NCBI RefSeq assembly: GCF_002797895.1
Contig: NZ_PGES01000002.1
Location: 124,001 to 188,000 of the forward strand
Length of the DNA: 64,000 nucleotides
Reading direction: 5' to 3'
DNA from: Janthinobacterium sp. 67
GTDB lineage: Bacteria; Pseudomonadota; Gammaproteobacteria; Burkholderiales; Burkholderiaceae_D
Below are positions 17,567-25,410 of the stretch, piece after piece. Positions within the stretch are counted from its first letter, which is position 1. Every line of letters begins with the position of its first letter. Position numbers and translations under genes: made by a program. The notes under the pieces were generated by a model that did not search any database, was not told the DNA's origin, and saw nothing but the letters and a program-made list of their open reading frames with translations.

Positions 17567-20500
17567 TAGCAAAACTGATCCGCTGGTCTATCAGCAACCG
17601 CTTTTTGGTCTTGTTGGCGACTGTTTTCATTACGGCCTGGGGCATATGGTCACTGGCGCGCACGCCGCTCGACGCCATTCCCGACCTGTCCGACGTGCAG
17701 GTTATTATCCGCACCAGCTATCCGGGGCAGGCGCCACAAATCGTTGAGAACCAGGTCACGTATTTACTGACCACCACTATGCTGTCGGTGCCGGGCGCCA
17801 AGACGGTGCGTGGATATTCGTTTTTCGGTGACTCCTTCGTCTACATTCTGTTTGAAGATGGTACCGATCCATACTGGGCGCGATCACGGGTGCTGGAATA
17901 TCTGAACCAGGTGCAGTCACGCCTGCCACCGCAGGCAAAAACCGCGCTGGGACCAGATGCGACTGGCGTCGGCTGGGTCTATGAATATGCGCTGGTTGAC
18001 CGTAGCGGCAAGACCGATTTGTCGCAATTACGCGCCTTGCAGGACTGGTTTCTCAAGTATGAGTTAAAGGCAGTGCCTAACGTCTCGGAAGTGGCCAGCA
18101 TTGGCGGCATGGTGCGTCAGTACCAGATCGTGCTCGATCCAGACAAGATGCGCGCCTATAACATTCCGCATGGCAAAATCATTGATGCCGTGCAGAAGGC
18201 CAATCAGGAAACGGGGGGCTCCGTGCTGGAATTGGGCGAGGCCGAATACATGGTACGGGCCTCTGGTTATCTAAAGTCGCTTGATGACTTCCGGAAGATT
18301 CCGTTGATGACGTCTGATGCCGGCGTATCTGTGCGGCTGGGCGACGTCGCACGCATCCAGATCGGGCCGGAAATGCGGCGCGGGATTGCTGAATTGAATG
18401 GCGAGGGCGAAGTTGCTGGTGGCGTGATCATCATGCGTTCCGGGAAAAATGCGCTGGAAACCATCGATGCCGTCAAAGTCAAACTGGAAAAGCTAAAAGC
18501 GAGCTTGCCGCCCGGCGTCGAGATTGTCCCAACCTACGATAGGTCGAGCCTGATCAAGCGCGCCGTGAGCAACCTGAAAGAAAAGCTGATCGAGGAATTC
18601 ATTGTCGTCGCTGTGGTCTGTGCGCTGTTCCTGTTTCACTTGCGCTCGGCGCTGGTGGCCATCATCACGCTGCCGATCGGCATCCTGATCGCTTTTATCA
18701 TCATGTATTACCAGGGAGTCAACGCCAATATCATGTCGCTGGGCGGTATCGCCATTGCCGTCGGCGCGATGGTCGATGCCGCCGTGGTGATGATCGAGAA
18801 TGCCCATAAGCATATTGAAGCCTGGAATCATGCCCATCCGGGTAAACAGCTGAAGGGCAATGCGCACTGGCGTGTCATTGGCGACGCTGCGGCTGAGGTC
18901 GGGCCTGCACTGTTCTTTTCGCTATTGATCATCGTTCTCTCGTTCATTCCCGTGTTCACCTTGGAAGCACAAGAGGGCCGTCTGTTTTCACCGCTGGCCT
19001 TTACCAAGACGTATGCGATGGCGGCGGCGGCTGGCCTGGCGGTGACGCTGATTCCCATTTTGATGGGCTATCTGATCCGCGGCCGCATTCCTGATGAGCA
19101 AAAGAATCCCCTCAATCGCTTCCTGATCGCGCTATATCGCCCCTTGCTTGATATCGTGCTGCGTTTCCCGAAGCTGACTTTGTTGGCGGCCGCACTGGTT
19201 GCGGCCATCACGATCTGGCCCATGAGTCGACTCGGCGGCGAATTTATGCCGCCACTCGATGAAGGCGATGTGCTGTACATGCCGTCGGCGTTGCCCGGTT
19301 TGTCAGCCGGCAAGGTCGCACAGTTGTTGCAGCAGACTGACCGGCTGATCAAGACGGTACCCGAGGTACAAAGCGTCTTCGGCAAAGCCGGTCGTGCCGA
19401 GAGTGCCACTGATCCGGCTCCGCTGGAAATGTTTGAAACCATGATCCAGTTCAAGCCGCGCGATCAGTGGCGTGCTGGCATGACGCCGGACAAGCTGGTG
19501 CAGGAGCTGGACCGCATCGTCAAGGTGCCGGGGCTGTCCAACATCTGGGTGCCGCCGATCCGCAACCGGATCGACATGCTGGCCACCGGTATAAAAAGCC
19601 CGGTCGGGGTAAAGGTCGCAGGCGTTAGCTTGCAGGAAATCGACCGCATTACAGGTGAAATAGAACGCGCAGTGAAGAAGGTGCCTGGTGTCTCCTCGGC
19701 GCTGGCCGAGCGCCTGAATGGCGGACGGTACATCGACGTCAACATCGATCGCGACGCGGCCGCCCGCTATGGCTTGAATATTGCGGACGTGCAAAGCGTG
19801 GTGTCGGCGGCGATCGGCGGTGACAATATCGGTGAAACTGTCGAAGGATTGCAGCGTTTCCCGATCAATGTACGTTATCCACGCGAGGTGCGCGACTCAG
19901 TCGAGAAGCTGCGTCAGTTGCCGGTGCTGACAGAGCGCGGTGCGCAAATCCGGCTGGGTGATGTCGCTGCGATCCGCATTGACGACGGACCACCGATGCT
20001 CAAGAGTGAAAATGCCCGACTGTCAGGCTGGGTGTATGTCGACATTCGCGATCGTGACTTGAGTTCGACTGTGTATGACATGAAGCAAGTCGTCGCCCGA
20101 GAAGTCAAATTGCCAGCGGGTTACTCCATTACATGGTCGGGGCAGTTCGAATATTTAGAGCGTGCCACCGAAAAACTCAAAATCGTCGTGCCAGCGACTT
20201 TGCTCATTATTTTCGTGCTGCTTTATCTGACCTTCAAGCGCTTCGATGAAGCGGCCTTGATCATGGCAACGCTGCCGTTTGCACTAGCCGGTGGTATCTG
20301 GTTGTTGTGGCTGCTTGACTATCACCTGTCGGTCGCCGGCGGCGTTGGCTTCATTGCGTTGGCGGGCGTCTCGGCCGAATTCGGCGTCATCATGCTGCTC
20401 TATTTGAAACATGCCTGGGACGAACGTTTGGCGAACGGTAACGCTAGTGAATCCGATCTGCTCGATGCAATTCGTGAAGGGGCGGTCTTGCGCGTACGCC

Positions 20501-20718
20501 CCAAGGCGATGACGGTAGCGGTCATTATCGCCGGCCTGGTGCCGATCATGCTGGGCACCGGTACCGGGTCGGAGGTCATGCAGCGCATCGCCGCGCCGAT
20601 GGTGGGCGGCATGATCACCGCGCCGCTGTTGTCCATGTTTGTGGTCCCTGCGGTCTATCTGCTGCTACGTCGGTGTCAGATTCGCGCAGCTGGCCCCGCA
20701 ATGGCAGAGGAGGCTTAG
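17563..20718 (+). CDS. cusA: Copper/silver RND efflux pump CusA
   Basis: A 1051-residue inner-membrane proton antiporter of the heavy-metal-efflux RND family. The TM4 signature is [20 protein letters not shown], with the proton-relay Asp at residue 405, as in E. coli CusA. A Met-containing RIDMLATG segment lies where the CusA methionine relay is known. Two large periplasmic loops and twelve membrane segments are evident. The [13 protein letters not shown] form of the motif marks the monovalent (Cu+/Ag+) group, unlike CzcA. It is translationally coupled to cusB. Confidence 0.9.
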   Translation: MIAKLIRWSISNRFLVLLATVFITAWGIWSLARTPLDAIPDLSDVQVIIRTSYPGQAPQIVENQVTYLLTTTMLSVPGAKTVRGYSFFGDSFVYILFEDGTDPYWARSRVLEYLNQVQSRLPPQAKTALGPDATGVGWVYEYALVDRSGKTDLSQLRALQDWFLKYELKAVPNVSEVASIGGMVRQYQIVLDPDKMRAYNIPHGKIIDAVQKANQETGGSVLELGEAEYMVRASGYLKSLDDFRKIPLMTSDAGVSVRLGDVARIQIGPEMRRGIAELNGEGEVAGGVIIMRSGKNALETIDAVKVKLEKLKASLPPGVEIVPTYDRSSLIKRAVSNLKEKLIEEFIVVAVVCALFLFHLRSALVAIITLPIGILIAFIIMYYQGVNANIMSLGGIAIAVGAMVDAAVVMIENAHKHIEAWNHAHPGKQLKGNAHWRVIGDAAAEVGPALFFSLLIIVLSFIPVFTLEAQEGRLFSPLAFTKTYAMAAAAGLAVTLIPILMGYLIRGRIPDEQKNPLNRFLIALYRPLLDIVLRFPKLTLLAAALVAAITIWPMSRLGGEFMPPLDEGDVLYMPSALPGLSAGKVAQLLQQTDRLIKTVPEVQSVFGKAGRAESATDPAPLEMFETMIQFKPRDQWRAGMTPDKLVQELDRIVKVPGLSNIWVPPIRNRIDMLATGIKSPVGVKVAGVSLQEIDRITGEIERAVKKVPGVSSALAERLNGGRYIDVNIDRDAAARYGLNIADVQSVVSAAIGGDNIGETVEGLQRFPINVRYPREVRDSVEKLRQLPVLTERGAQIRLGDVAAIRIDDGPPMLKSENARLSGWVYVDIRDRDLSSTVYDMKQVVAREVKLPAGYSITWSGQFEYLERATEKLKIVVPATLLIIFVLLYLTFKRFDEAALIMATLPFALAGGIWLLWLLDYHLSVAGGVGFIALAGVSAEFGVIMLLYLKHAWDERLANGNASESDLLDAIREGAVLRVRPKAMTVAVIIAGLVPIMLGTGTGSEVMQRIAAPMVGGMITAPLLSMFVVPAVYLLLRRCQIRAAGPAMAEEA

Positions 20719-20723
20719 GCGTC

Positions 20724-21083
20724 ATGAGACTGTTTGGCACATACCGTTCGACTAAGCATTTCGTGTATTTCGTGAGGTGTGCGGCTGTGTTGCTCGGTTT
20801 AATCTGGCTCAGCCATGTGCAGGCGCTTCCACTAAAAATTGACCTGCGCGCATCTGCGGCGATTGCGCAGCCGATGGCCATGACGAATTGCCAACCATGT
20901 GCCCTCTGCTTTATCGGACCACCTTTTGCCGTACATAAAGCAGGCAGCGATTATCCAGATATCGCCTCTACCGCAGCGATGGTGCGTTTTGGTTTACAAA
21001 CGGATAGCGGTGAATTTATTTCTGATATTTCAGAAATTCCCTTAGTTGCGCTGCGGCTTTTGTATTGTCGATGGTTGAAATAG
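20724..21083 (+). CDS. Small membrane-anchored protein with CQPCALC motif
   Basis: A 119-residue protein starting five bases after the cusA stop, so part of the operon. One hydrophobic segment (about 12-33, VYFVRCAAVLLGLIWLSHV) looks like a signal or anchor. The mature part carries NCQPCALCF, three Cys in a short span that could bind Cu(I). I do not recognise the family. AGGAGG lies in the cusA tail a few bases upstream of the ATG, supporting this start. Confidence 0.5.
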   Translation: MRLFGTYRSTKHFVYFVRCAAVLLGLIWLSHVQALPLKIDLRASAAIAQPMAMTNCQPCALCFIGPPFAVHKAGSDYPDIASTAAMVRFGLQTDSGEFISDISEIPLVALRLLYCRWLK

Positions 21084-21141
21084 CCCCGTGGCAATGGAGA
21101 CGAAGACGCATACATCAAATTAGTTTATCGAGGAGCATATC

Positions 21142-21402
21142 ATGAAAAAATTACTACTTACGCTGCTCTGTATCAGCACCCTTATCGCTGCATTTCCCGC
21201 CTTCGCCGGTCCCGACTGGCAACTGATTGAACAAGGGCGCAAGGCCAAACAGGCGCAAATGATGCGAGAGGCCAATAAAGCCCCGCAAGCTGGAATGGAT
21301 CACCAGATGGCCCCAAAAACGGATCATCAAATGGATCCGAAAATGCACGAAAAAATGGATCAAATGATGAAGGATTGTCAGGAAATGATGAAGAAGAAGT
21401 AA
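21142..21402 (+). CDS. Small periplasmic Met/His-rich protein
   Basis: An 86-residue protein with a clear signal peptide (MKKLLLTLLCIS, cleavage near AFAGPDW). The mature 64 residues are highly charged and repeat DHQM/MDP/MHEKM motifs (MDHQMAP, TDHQMDP, MHEKMDQMM), giving many Met and His ligands suited to Cu(I)/Ag(I). GAGGAG lies about seven bases before the ATG. Its place between cusA and cusF suggests periplasmic copper buffering; this is inferred from composition and context. Confidence 0.6.
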   Translation: MKKLLLTLLCISTLIAAFPAFAGPDWQLIEQGRKAKQAQMMREANKAPQAGMDHQMAPKTDHQMDPKMHEKMDQMMKDCQEMMKKK

Positions 21403-21422
21403 AGCGATTTTGAAGGCTGGAT

Positions 21423-21462
21423 GCGATCGCTCCTGATGGTTTATATCGTCAGGAGTGGTCGC
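21423..21462. terminator. Stem-loop between the Met/His-rich gene and cusF
   Basis: CTCCTGA at 21430-21436 pairs with TCAGGAG at 21449-21455 around a 12-base loop, with outer GCGA/TCGC pairing. No T-run follows. It may attenuate transcription or set mRNA ends ahead of cusF. Confidence 0.35.
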
Positions 21463-21530
21463 CACCATCCAGGTTGTGATCAATCGTTTTTTGTTGTACC
21501 AACGCACCCTAACCAATGAAGGAAATTGCT

Positions 21531-21905
21531 ATGAAACTTACCGCAACCGCATTTCTTATTCTTACTTTGTCCGCATACAGTCTGGCCATGGCTCAGTCTG
21601 ATGGCGTAAGCAATATGGATGTGAAAGACATGAATGTGAAGAACATGCCGATGGAAAAAATGAGTTCTGATTCCTCTGCCAAAACCATCACTCACAAGGC
21701 GACAGGTACGGTGAAGGCAGTCGATGCGATGAAGGGCACGGTGACGCTGGCACATGGCCCAGTCAAAACCTTGAATTGGCCGGCAATGACGATGACTTTT
21801 TTTGTGAAGGACAAGATGCTCTTCGATAAACTCGCCGTTGACAAGAAAGTGTCCATCGATTTTACCAAGCAGGATAAGGATTATGTCGTTACCTCCGTGA
21901 AGTAA
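21531..21905 (+). CDS. cusF: Periplasmic copper/silver chaperone CusF
   Basis: A 124-residue protein with a signal peptide (about 1-21) and the CusF OB-fold domain at about 55-124. The ligand set is visible in TLAHGPVKTLNWPAMTMTF: His, the cation-pi Trp and two Met. CusF carries periplasmic Cu(I)/Ag(I) to CusB. The linker between signal and domain is rich in Met and Asp (NMDVKDMNVKNMPMEKM). AAGGA lies upstream of ATG 21531; the frame runs to 21516, but the later start fits the signal peptide better. Together with the CusF-like tail of CusB, this gives two such domains in one operon. Confidence 0.85.
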   Translation: MKLTATAFLILTLSAYSLAMAQSDGVSNMDVKDMNVKNMPMEKMSSDSSAKTITHKATGTVKAVDAMKGTVTLAHGPVKTLNWPAMTMTFFVKDKMLFDKLAVDKKVSIDFTKQDKDYVVTSVK

Positions 21906-21918
21906 CTGGCGCAATGGG

Positions 21919-22242
21919 CGGGTTGCCGAGCTAGCACACGCCAAACAGGCGCTTTACGAGCAACATGCGCTCGGCCGTCGGCAAGATCAAAAGATCGAGC
22001 AGCTTCATGCGGGGCAGCTGCATGCCGGAGACCTGGAACGACAACTTGCCGCCAAAGTGACTGAAAATGAGGTATTGCTGGGGCAGGTGGCAGAATTGGA
22101 AAAGGAGGTGGGGGGACAGAAAACCTGATTCCGTGAACTTGAATTGTCCTTGGTCGAAGCTAACGCTAGAGCAGAAGCGAGCCAATGCATCAGTGAGGAG
22201 TTGCGGGGTTATCTACAGTCACTGGACCGACCACCTGCCTAA
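21919..22242 (+). pseudogene. Coiled-coil gene remnant resembling plasmid KfrA
   Basis: A single frame reads coiled coil (RVAELAHAKQALYEQH, ERQLAAKVTENEVLLGQV), hits an in-frame TGA at 22126-22128, and then resumes as coiled coil (FRELELSLVEANARAEASQ) to TAA 22240-22242. No N-terminal DNA-binding domain is present. The heptad pattern and ending resemble KfrA-type plasmid proteins, which would point to a plasmid past. Coiled coils are easily confused, so the family call is tentative. Confidence 0.45.
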
Positions 22243-22483
22243 GAGAAGAGCTAGGGACTGGTCTGGACAGCCGGCCGCCAGTCAAAATGAAGAGACATCG
22301 CCACAAAAATCAGAATTTAAATTCCTTAAAAACAGAGACTTAGATCAAGTTTTGCGGATTTTTAGTGGAATCCGGGCCGACCCTCAACTGTAAGCGTAAA
22401 GCCAGCGCCGTCTTTACCTTGACTACTCCTGCCAGCATGATTTGAGGTTGAGACACAAATCGATTGTGTCCACAAACTCGATT

Positions 22484-22870
22484 ATGGACACAATAATTCA
22501 ACCAGTCGCAAGACCCTCAAAACGTGGCAGCTACCGGCGCCACTCCGATGAATTCAAGCGGGCCGTCGTCGCCCAGTCGCTGCTGCCTGACGCATCCGTT
22601 TCGCGCATCGCCCGCCAGCACAACCTCAACGCCAATCAGGTATTCGCTTGGCGTAAACTGTTCGGAGAAGGCCAGCAGGAATCTGGCAATAATGTCTGCA
22701 CACTGCTGCCGGTGACGGTGGTGGCGTCGGTCATGGCACAGCCCGTGGCCGAGCAGGCACCAGCGTGCGGCGGCATCATCGAACTGACCGTTGGCAAAGC
22801 GCGGCTGCGGCTGGAAGGCGCCGTTGACACTGCCGTGCTGCACCTGGTGTTGCAGCGGCTGCTGCCATGA
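22484..22870 (+). CDS. tnpA: IS66 accessory protein TnpA
   Basis: A 128-residue protein with the IS66 TnpA helix-turn-helix region (RRHSDEFKRAVVAQSLLP, RIARQHNLNANQVFAWRK). It is required along with TnpB for transposition of three-gene IS66 elements. ATG 22484 is preferred over the frame opening at 22442. The stop overlaps tnpB by ATGA. Confidence 0.88.
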   Translation: MDTIIQPVARPSKRGSYRRHSDEFKRAVVAQSLLPDASVSRIARQHNLNANQVFAWRKLFGEGQQESGNNVCTLLPVTVVASVMAQPVAEQAPACGGIIELTVGKARLRLEGAVDTAVLHLVLQRLLP

Positions 22871-23214
22871 TCGGCCTGCCGGCCCACACCCGGATCTGGA
22901 TCGTCGCTGGCATCACCGACATGCGCTGCGGCTTCAACGGCCTGGCGGCCAAGATAGAGACGACGCTGCAGGCCGATCCATTCAACGGCCATGTGTTTGT
23001 ATTTCGTGGCCGGCGCGGCGACATCATCAAACTGCTGTGGTGGACTGGCGACGGCCTGTGCCTGCTGGCCAAGCGGCTTGAGCGGGGCCGTTTCATCTGG
23101 CCGCAGGCCAGCAGCGGCACGGTCACGCTGACGCAGGCCCAACTGTCGATGCTGCTCGAAGGCATCGACTGGCGCCAGCCAGTACGCACCTGGCAACCAT
23201 CGTCGGGCTTGTAA
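22867..23214 (+). CDS. tnpB: IS66 accessory protein TnpB
   Basis: A 115-residue protein typical of IS66 Orf2: TDMRCGFNGLAAKI, VFVFRGRRGDIIKLLWWTGDGLCLLAKRLE and RFIWPQ. The exact biochemical role of the family is unclear. It is coupled to tnpA and followed 29 bases later by tnpC. Confidence 0.9.
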   Translation: MIGLPAHTRIWIVAGITDMRCGFNGLAAKIETTLQADPFNGHVFVFRGRRGDIIKLLWWTGDGLCLLAKRLERGRFIWPQASSGTVTLTQAQLSMLLEGIDWRQPVRTWQPSSGL

Positions 23215-23243
23215 ACGTCGGCGCCCTCGCGTAAACTTGGCCC

Positions 23244-24830
23244 ATGCTCAATTCAGCCGATCTGCCCAACGACATCGATGCCCTCAAGGCATTGCTGCTG
23301 GCGGCCGAGCAGACGCTGCGTGAGCGCGACACCGTCATCGCCGCGCACGACGAGCTGGTGTCAGGACTGCGCGCGCAACTGACGACGACCGAGGTCGAGA
23401 TCGAGCATCTGAAGCTGATGATTGCCAAGCTGCGTCGCATGCAGTTCGGTCGCAAATCCGAGAAGCTGGACCACCAGATCGAACAGCTGGAACTACAACT
23501 GGAAGACCTGCAAGCGACCGAGGGTGAGGCCGAGCGTGAGCGGCCGCCGGCAGACAAGGCACCGCGCACCAAGTCGGCGCGCAAACCGCTGCCGGAGCAC
23601 CTGGCGCGCGACGAGCGCGTGTATCAACCGCAGGCCGAGGCTTGCCCGGCCTGCGGTGGCGGGCTGCGCAAGTTGGGTGAGGACGTCGCCGAGCAACTGG
23701 AGTTCGTGCCGGCCAGCTTCCGCGTGATCCGTCATGTACGTCCGAAGCTGGCGTGCAAGTGCTGCGACACCATCGTGCAGGCACCGGCGCCAAGCCGGCC
23801 GATCGCGCGCGGCATTGCCGGACCGGGGCTGCTGGCCCATATCCTGGTGGCCAAGTTCGCTGACCATCTGCCGCTATACCGGCAGTCGGTGATCTATGCC
23901 CGCGAAGGCGTCGAACTGGAACGTGCGCTGCTGGCGAACTGGGTCGGGGCGGCCAGCGCGCTGCTGCGCCCGCTGGTCGAGGCGATCCGGCGCCATGTGC
24001 TCGCTGGCGCCAAGCTGCACGCCGACGACACCCCGATTCCGGTCCTGGCGCCCGGCAATGGCAAGACGAAAACAGCGCGGCTGTGGACCTACGTGCGTGA
24101 CGATAGCGCGTCGGGCGACACCACGCCAGCAGCGGTCTGGTTCGCCTACACGCCGGACCGCAAGGGTATCCATCCGCAAACCCACCTGGCCAGCTTCAGC
24201 GGCGTGCTGCAGGCTGACGCCTATGCCGGCTTCAATGCGCTGTACGTCGACGGCACCATCCAGGAGGCGGCATGCTGGGCGCACGCACGGCGAAAATTCT
24301 ACGACCTGCACGCGGCCAGGTCATCTGCCATCACGACCGAGGCTCTACGACGCATCGCCGAACTGTATGTGATCGAAGCCGAGATACGCGGCAAGCCGCC
24401 GCACGAACGACAACTGGCGCGCCAGCAACGATCACGACCATTGCTCGACGAGCTTAATGGCTGGCTACGCGCCACGCTTGAAAAGCTGTCGCGCAAGTCG
24501 GACACGGCGGCGGCAATCCAGTACGCGCTGAACCTATGGCCGGCGTTACTGCGTTACTGCGACGACGGCATCATTGAGATCGACAACTCGGCCGCCGAGC
24601 GGGCGTTGCGCGGTGTCGCCATCGGCCGCCGCAATTACCTGTTCGCAGGTGCCGACAGCGGCGGCGAGCGTGCTGCCGCGATCTACTCGCTGATCGGCAC
24701 GGCCAAGCTCAACGGTGTTGACCCCGAGGCCTGGCTGCGCCATGTGCTGACCAACATCGCCGATCATCCGGTCAATCAGGTCGACGACTTCCTGCCTTGG
24801 AACTGCGCCGCGCAGCTCCCTTCGGCTTAA
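23244..24830 (+). CDS. tnpC: IS66 transposase TnpC
   Basis: A 528-residue DDE transposase of normal IS66 length. An N-terminal coiled coil with leucine-zipper character (about 10-100) is followed by the zinc-finger-like pattern [15 protein letters not shown] and CKCCD. The catalytic region has [19 protein letters not shown] and a C-terminal [20 protein letters not shown]. No break is visible, so the element is probably active. Confidence 0.92.
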   Translation: MLNSADLPNDIDALKALLLAAEQTLRERDTVIAAHDELVSGLRAQLTTTEVEIEHLKLMIAKLRRMQFGRKSEKLDHQIEQLELQLEDLQATEGEAERERPPADKAPRTKSARKPLPEHLARDERVYQPQAEACPACGGGLRKLGEDVAEQLEFVPASFRVIRHVRPKLACKCCDTIVQAPAPSRPIARGIAGPGLLAHILVAKFADHLPLYRQSVIYAREGVELERALLANWVGAASALLRPLVEAIRRHVLAGAKLHADDTPIPVLAPGNGKTKTARLWTYVRDDSASGDTTPAAVWFAYTPDRKGIHPQTHLASFSGVLQADAYAGFNALYVDGTIQEAACWAHARRKFYDLHAARSSAITTEALRRIAELYVIEAEIRGKPPHERQLARQQRSRPLLDELNGWLRATLEKLSRKSDTAAAIQYALNLWPALLRYCDDGIIEIDNSAAERALRGVAIGRRNYLFAGADSGGERAAAIYSLIGTAKLNGVDPEAWLRHVLTNIADHPVNQVDDFLPWNCAAQLPSA

Positions 24831-24913
24831 ACAACACGCCGCTTCCCAGCGGTGTGATGCCATCATCTAGCAAATCAACGCCAGGCTCAAGACGGCGCAG
24901 GCTTTACGCTTAC

Positions 24914-25357
24914 CCTCAACTGGCCGACGGCAGAAGCATCCGATTGTTCAATGTAATCGACGACTACAACCGTGAGGGACTCGGCATCGAGGTCGATTTC
25001 TCCTTGCCATCCGAACGCGTCATCCGCTCCCTCGACAGGATCATCGAATGGCGTGGCAAACCCCAGGTCATTCGCTGCGATAACGGCCCCGAGTACATCA
25101 GCGCCGTGACGCTGGCCTGGGCCACCAAACGCGGCATTCGCATCGACTTCATCCAGCCTGAACAGCCGCAGCAGAATGCTAATGTCGAGCGCTATAACCG
25201 CACGGTGCGCTACGACTGGTTGGCCCATCACATGTTTGAAACGCTCGATGAGATCCAGGATTTTGTAACCCGCTGGCTGTGGACTTACAATCACGACCGG
25301 CCCAACATGGCACTTGGCGGCATTACACCAAAACAGAAGCTTGCCATGGCCGCTTAA
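24914..25357 (+). pseudogene. IS3-family transposase OrfB, C-terminal fragment
   Basis: After the IS66 right end the frame reads [43 protein letters not shown] and ends [16 protein letters not shown]. This is the integrase core of an IS3-family OrfB, including the second Asp and the Glu of the DDE triad. The N-terminal half and OrfA are absent: sequence left of the IS66 (before 22390) is not IS3-like, so the fragment was already joined to the KfrA-like region before IS66 inserted. Confidence 0.85.
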
Positions 25358-25410
25358 CCTCTATTTTTTGAGCGCTCTAAAAACAGGGCTAGCGTGCAAG
25401 GCGCGCGCGA

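Larger units (their letters stand above)
22390..24913 (+). mobile_element. Complete IS66-family insertion sequence with 8-bp target duplication
   Basis: The 25-base ends at 22390-22414 and 24889-24913 are inverted repeats with one mismatch, beginning GTAAGCGTAAAGCC. The flanks 22382-22389 and 24914-24921 are both CCTCAACT, the 8-bp target duplication typical of IS66. The element is 2524 bp and carries tnpA, tnpB and tnpC intact. It interrupts sequence that continues as an IS3-family transposase fragment, so it is the most recent insertion at this spot. Confidence 0.93.
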
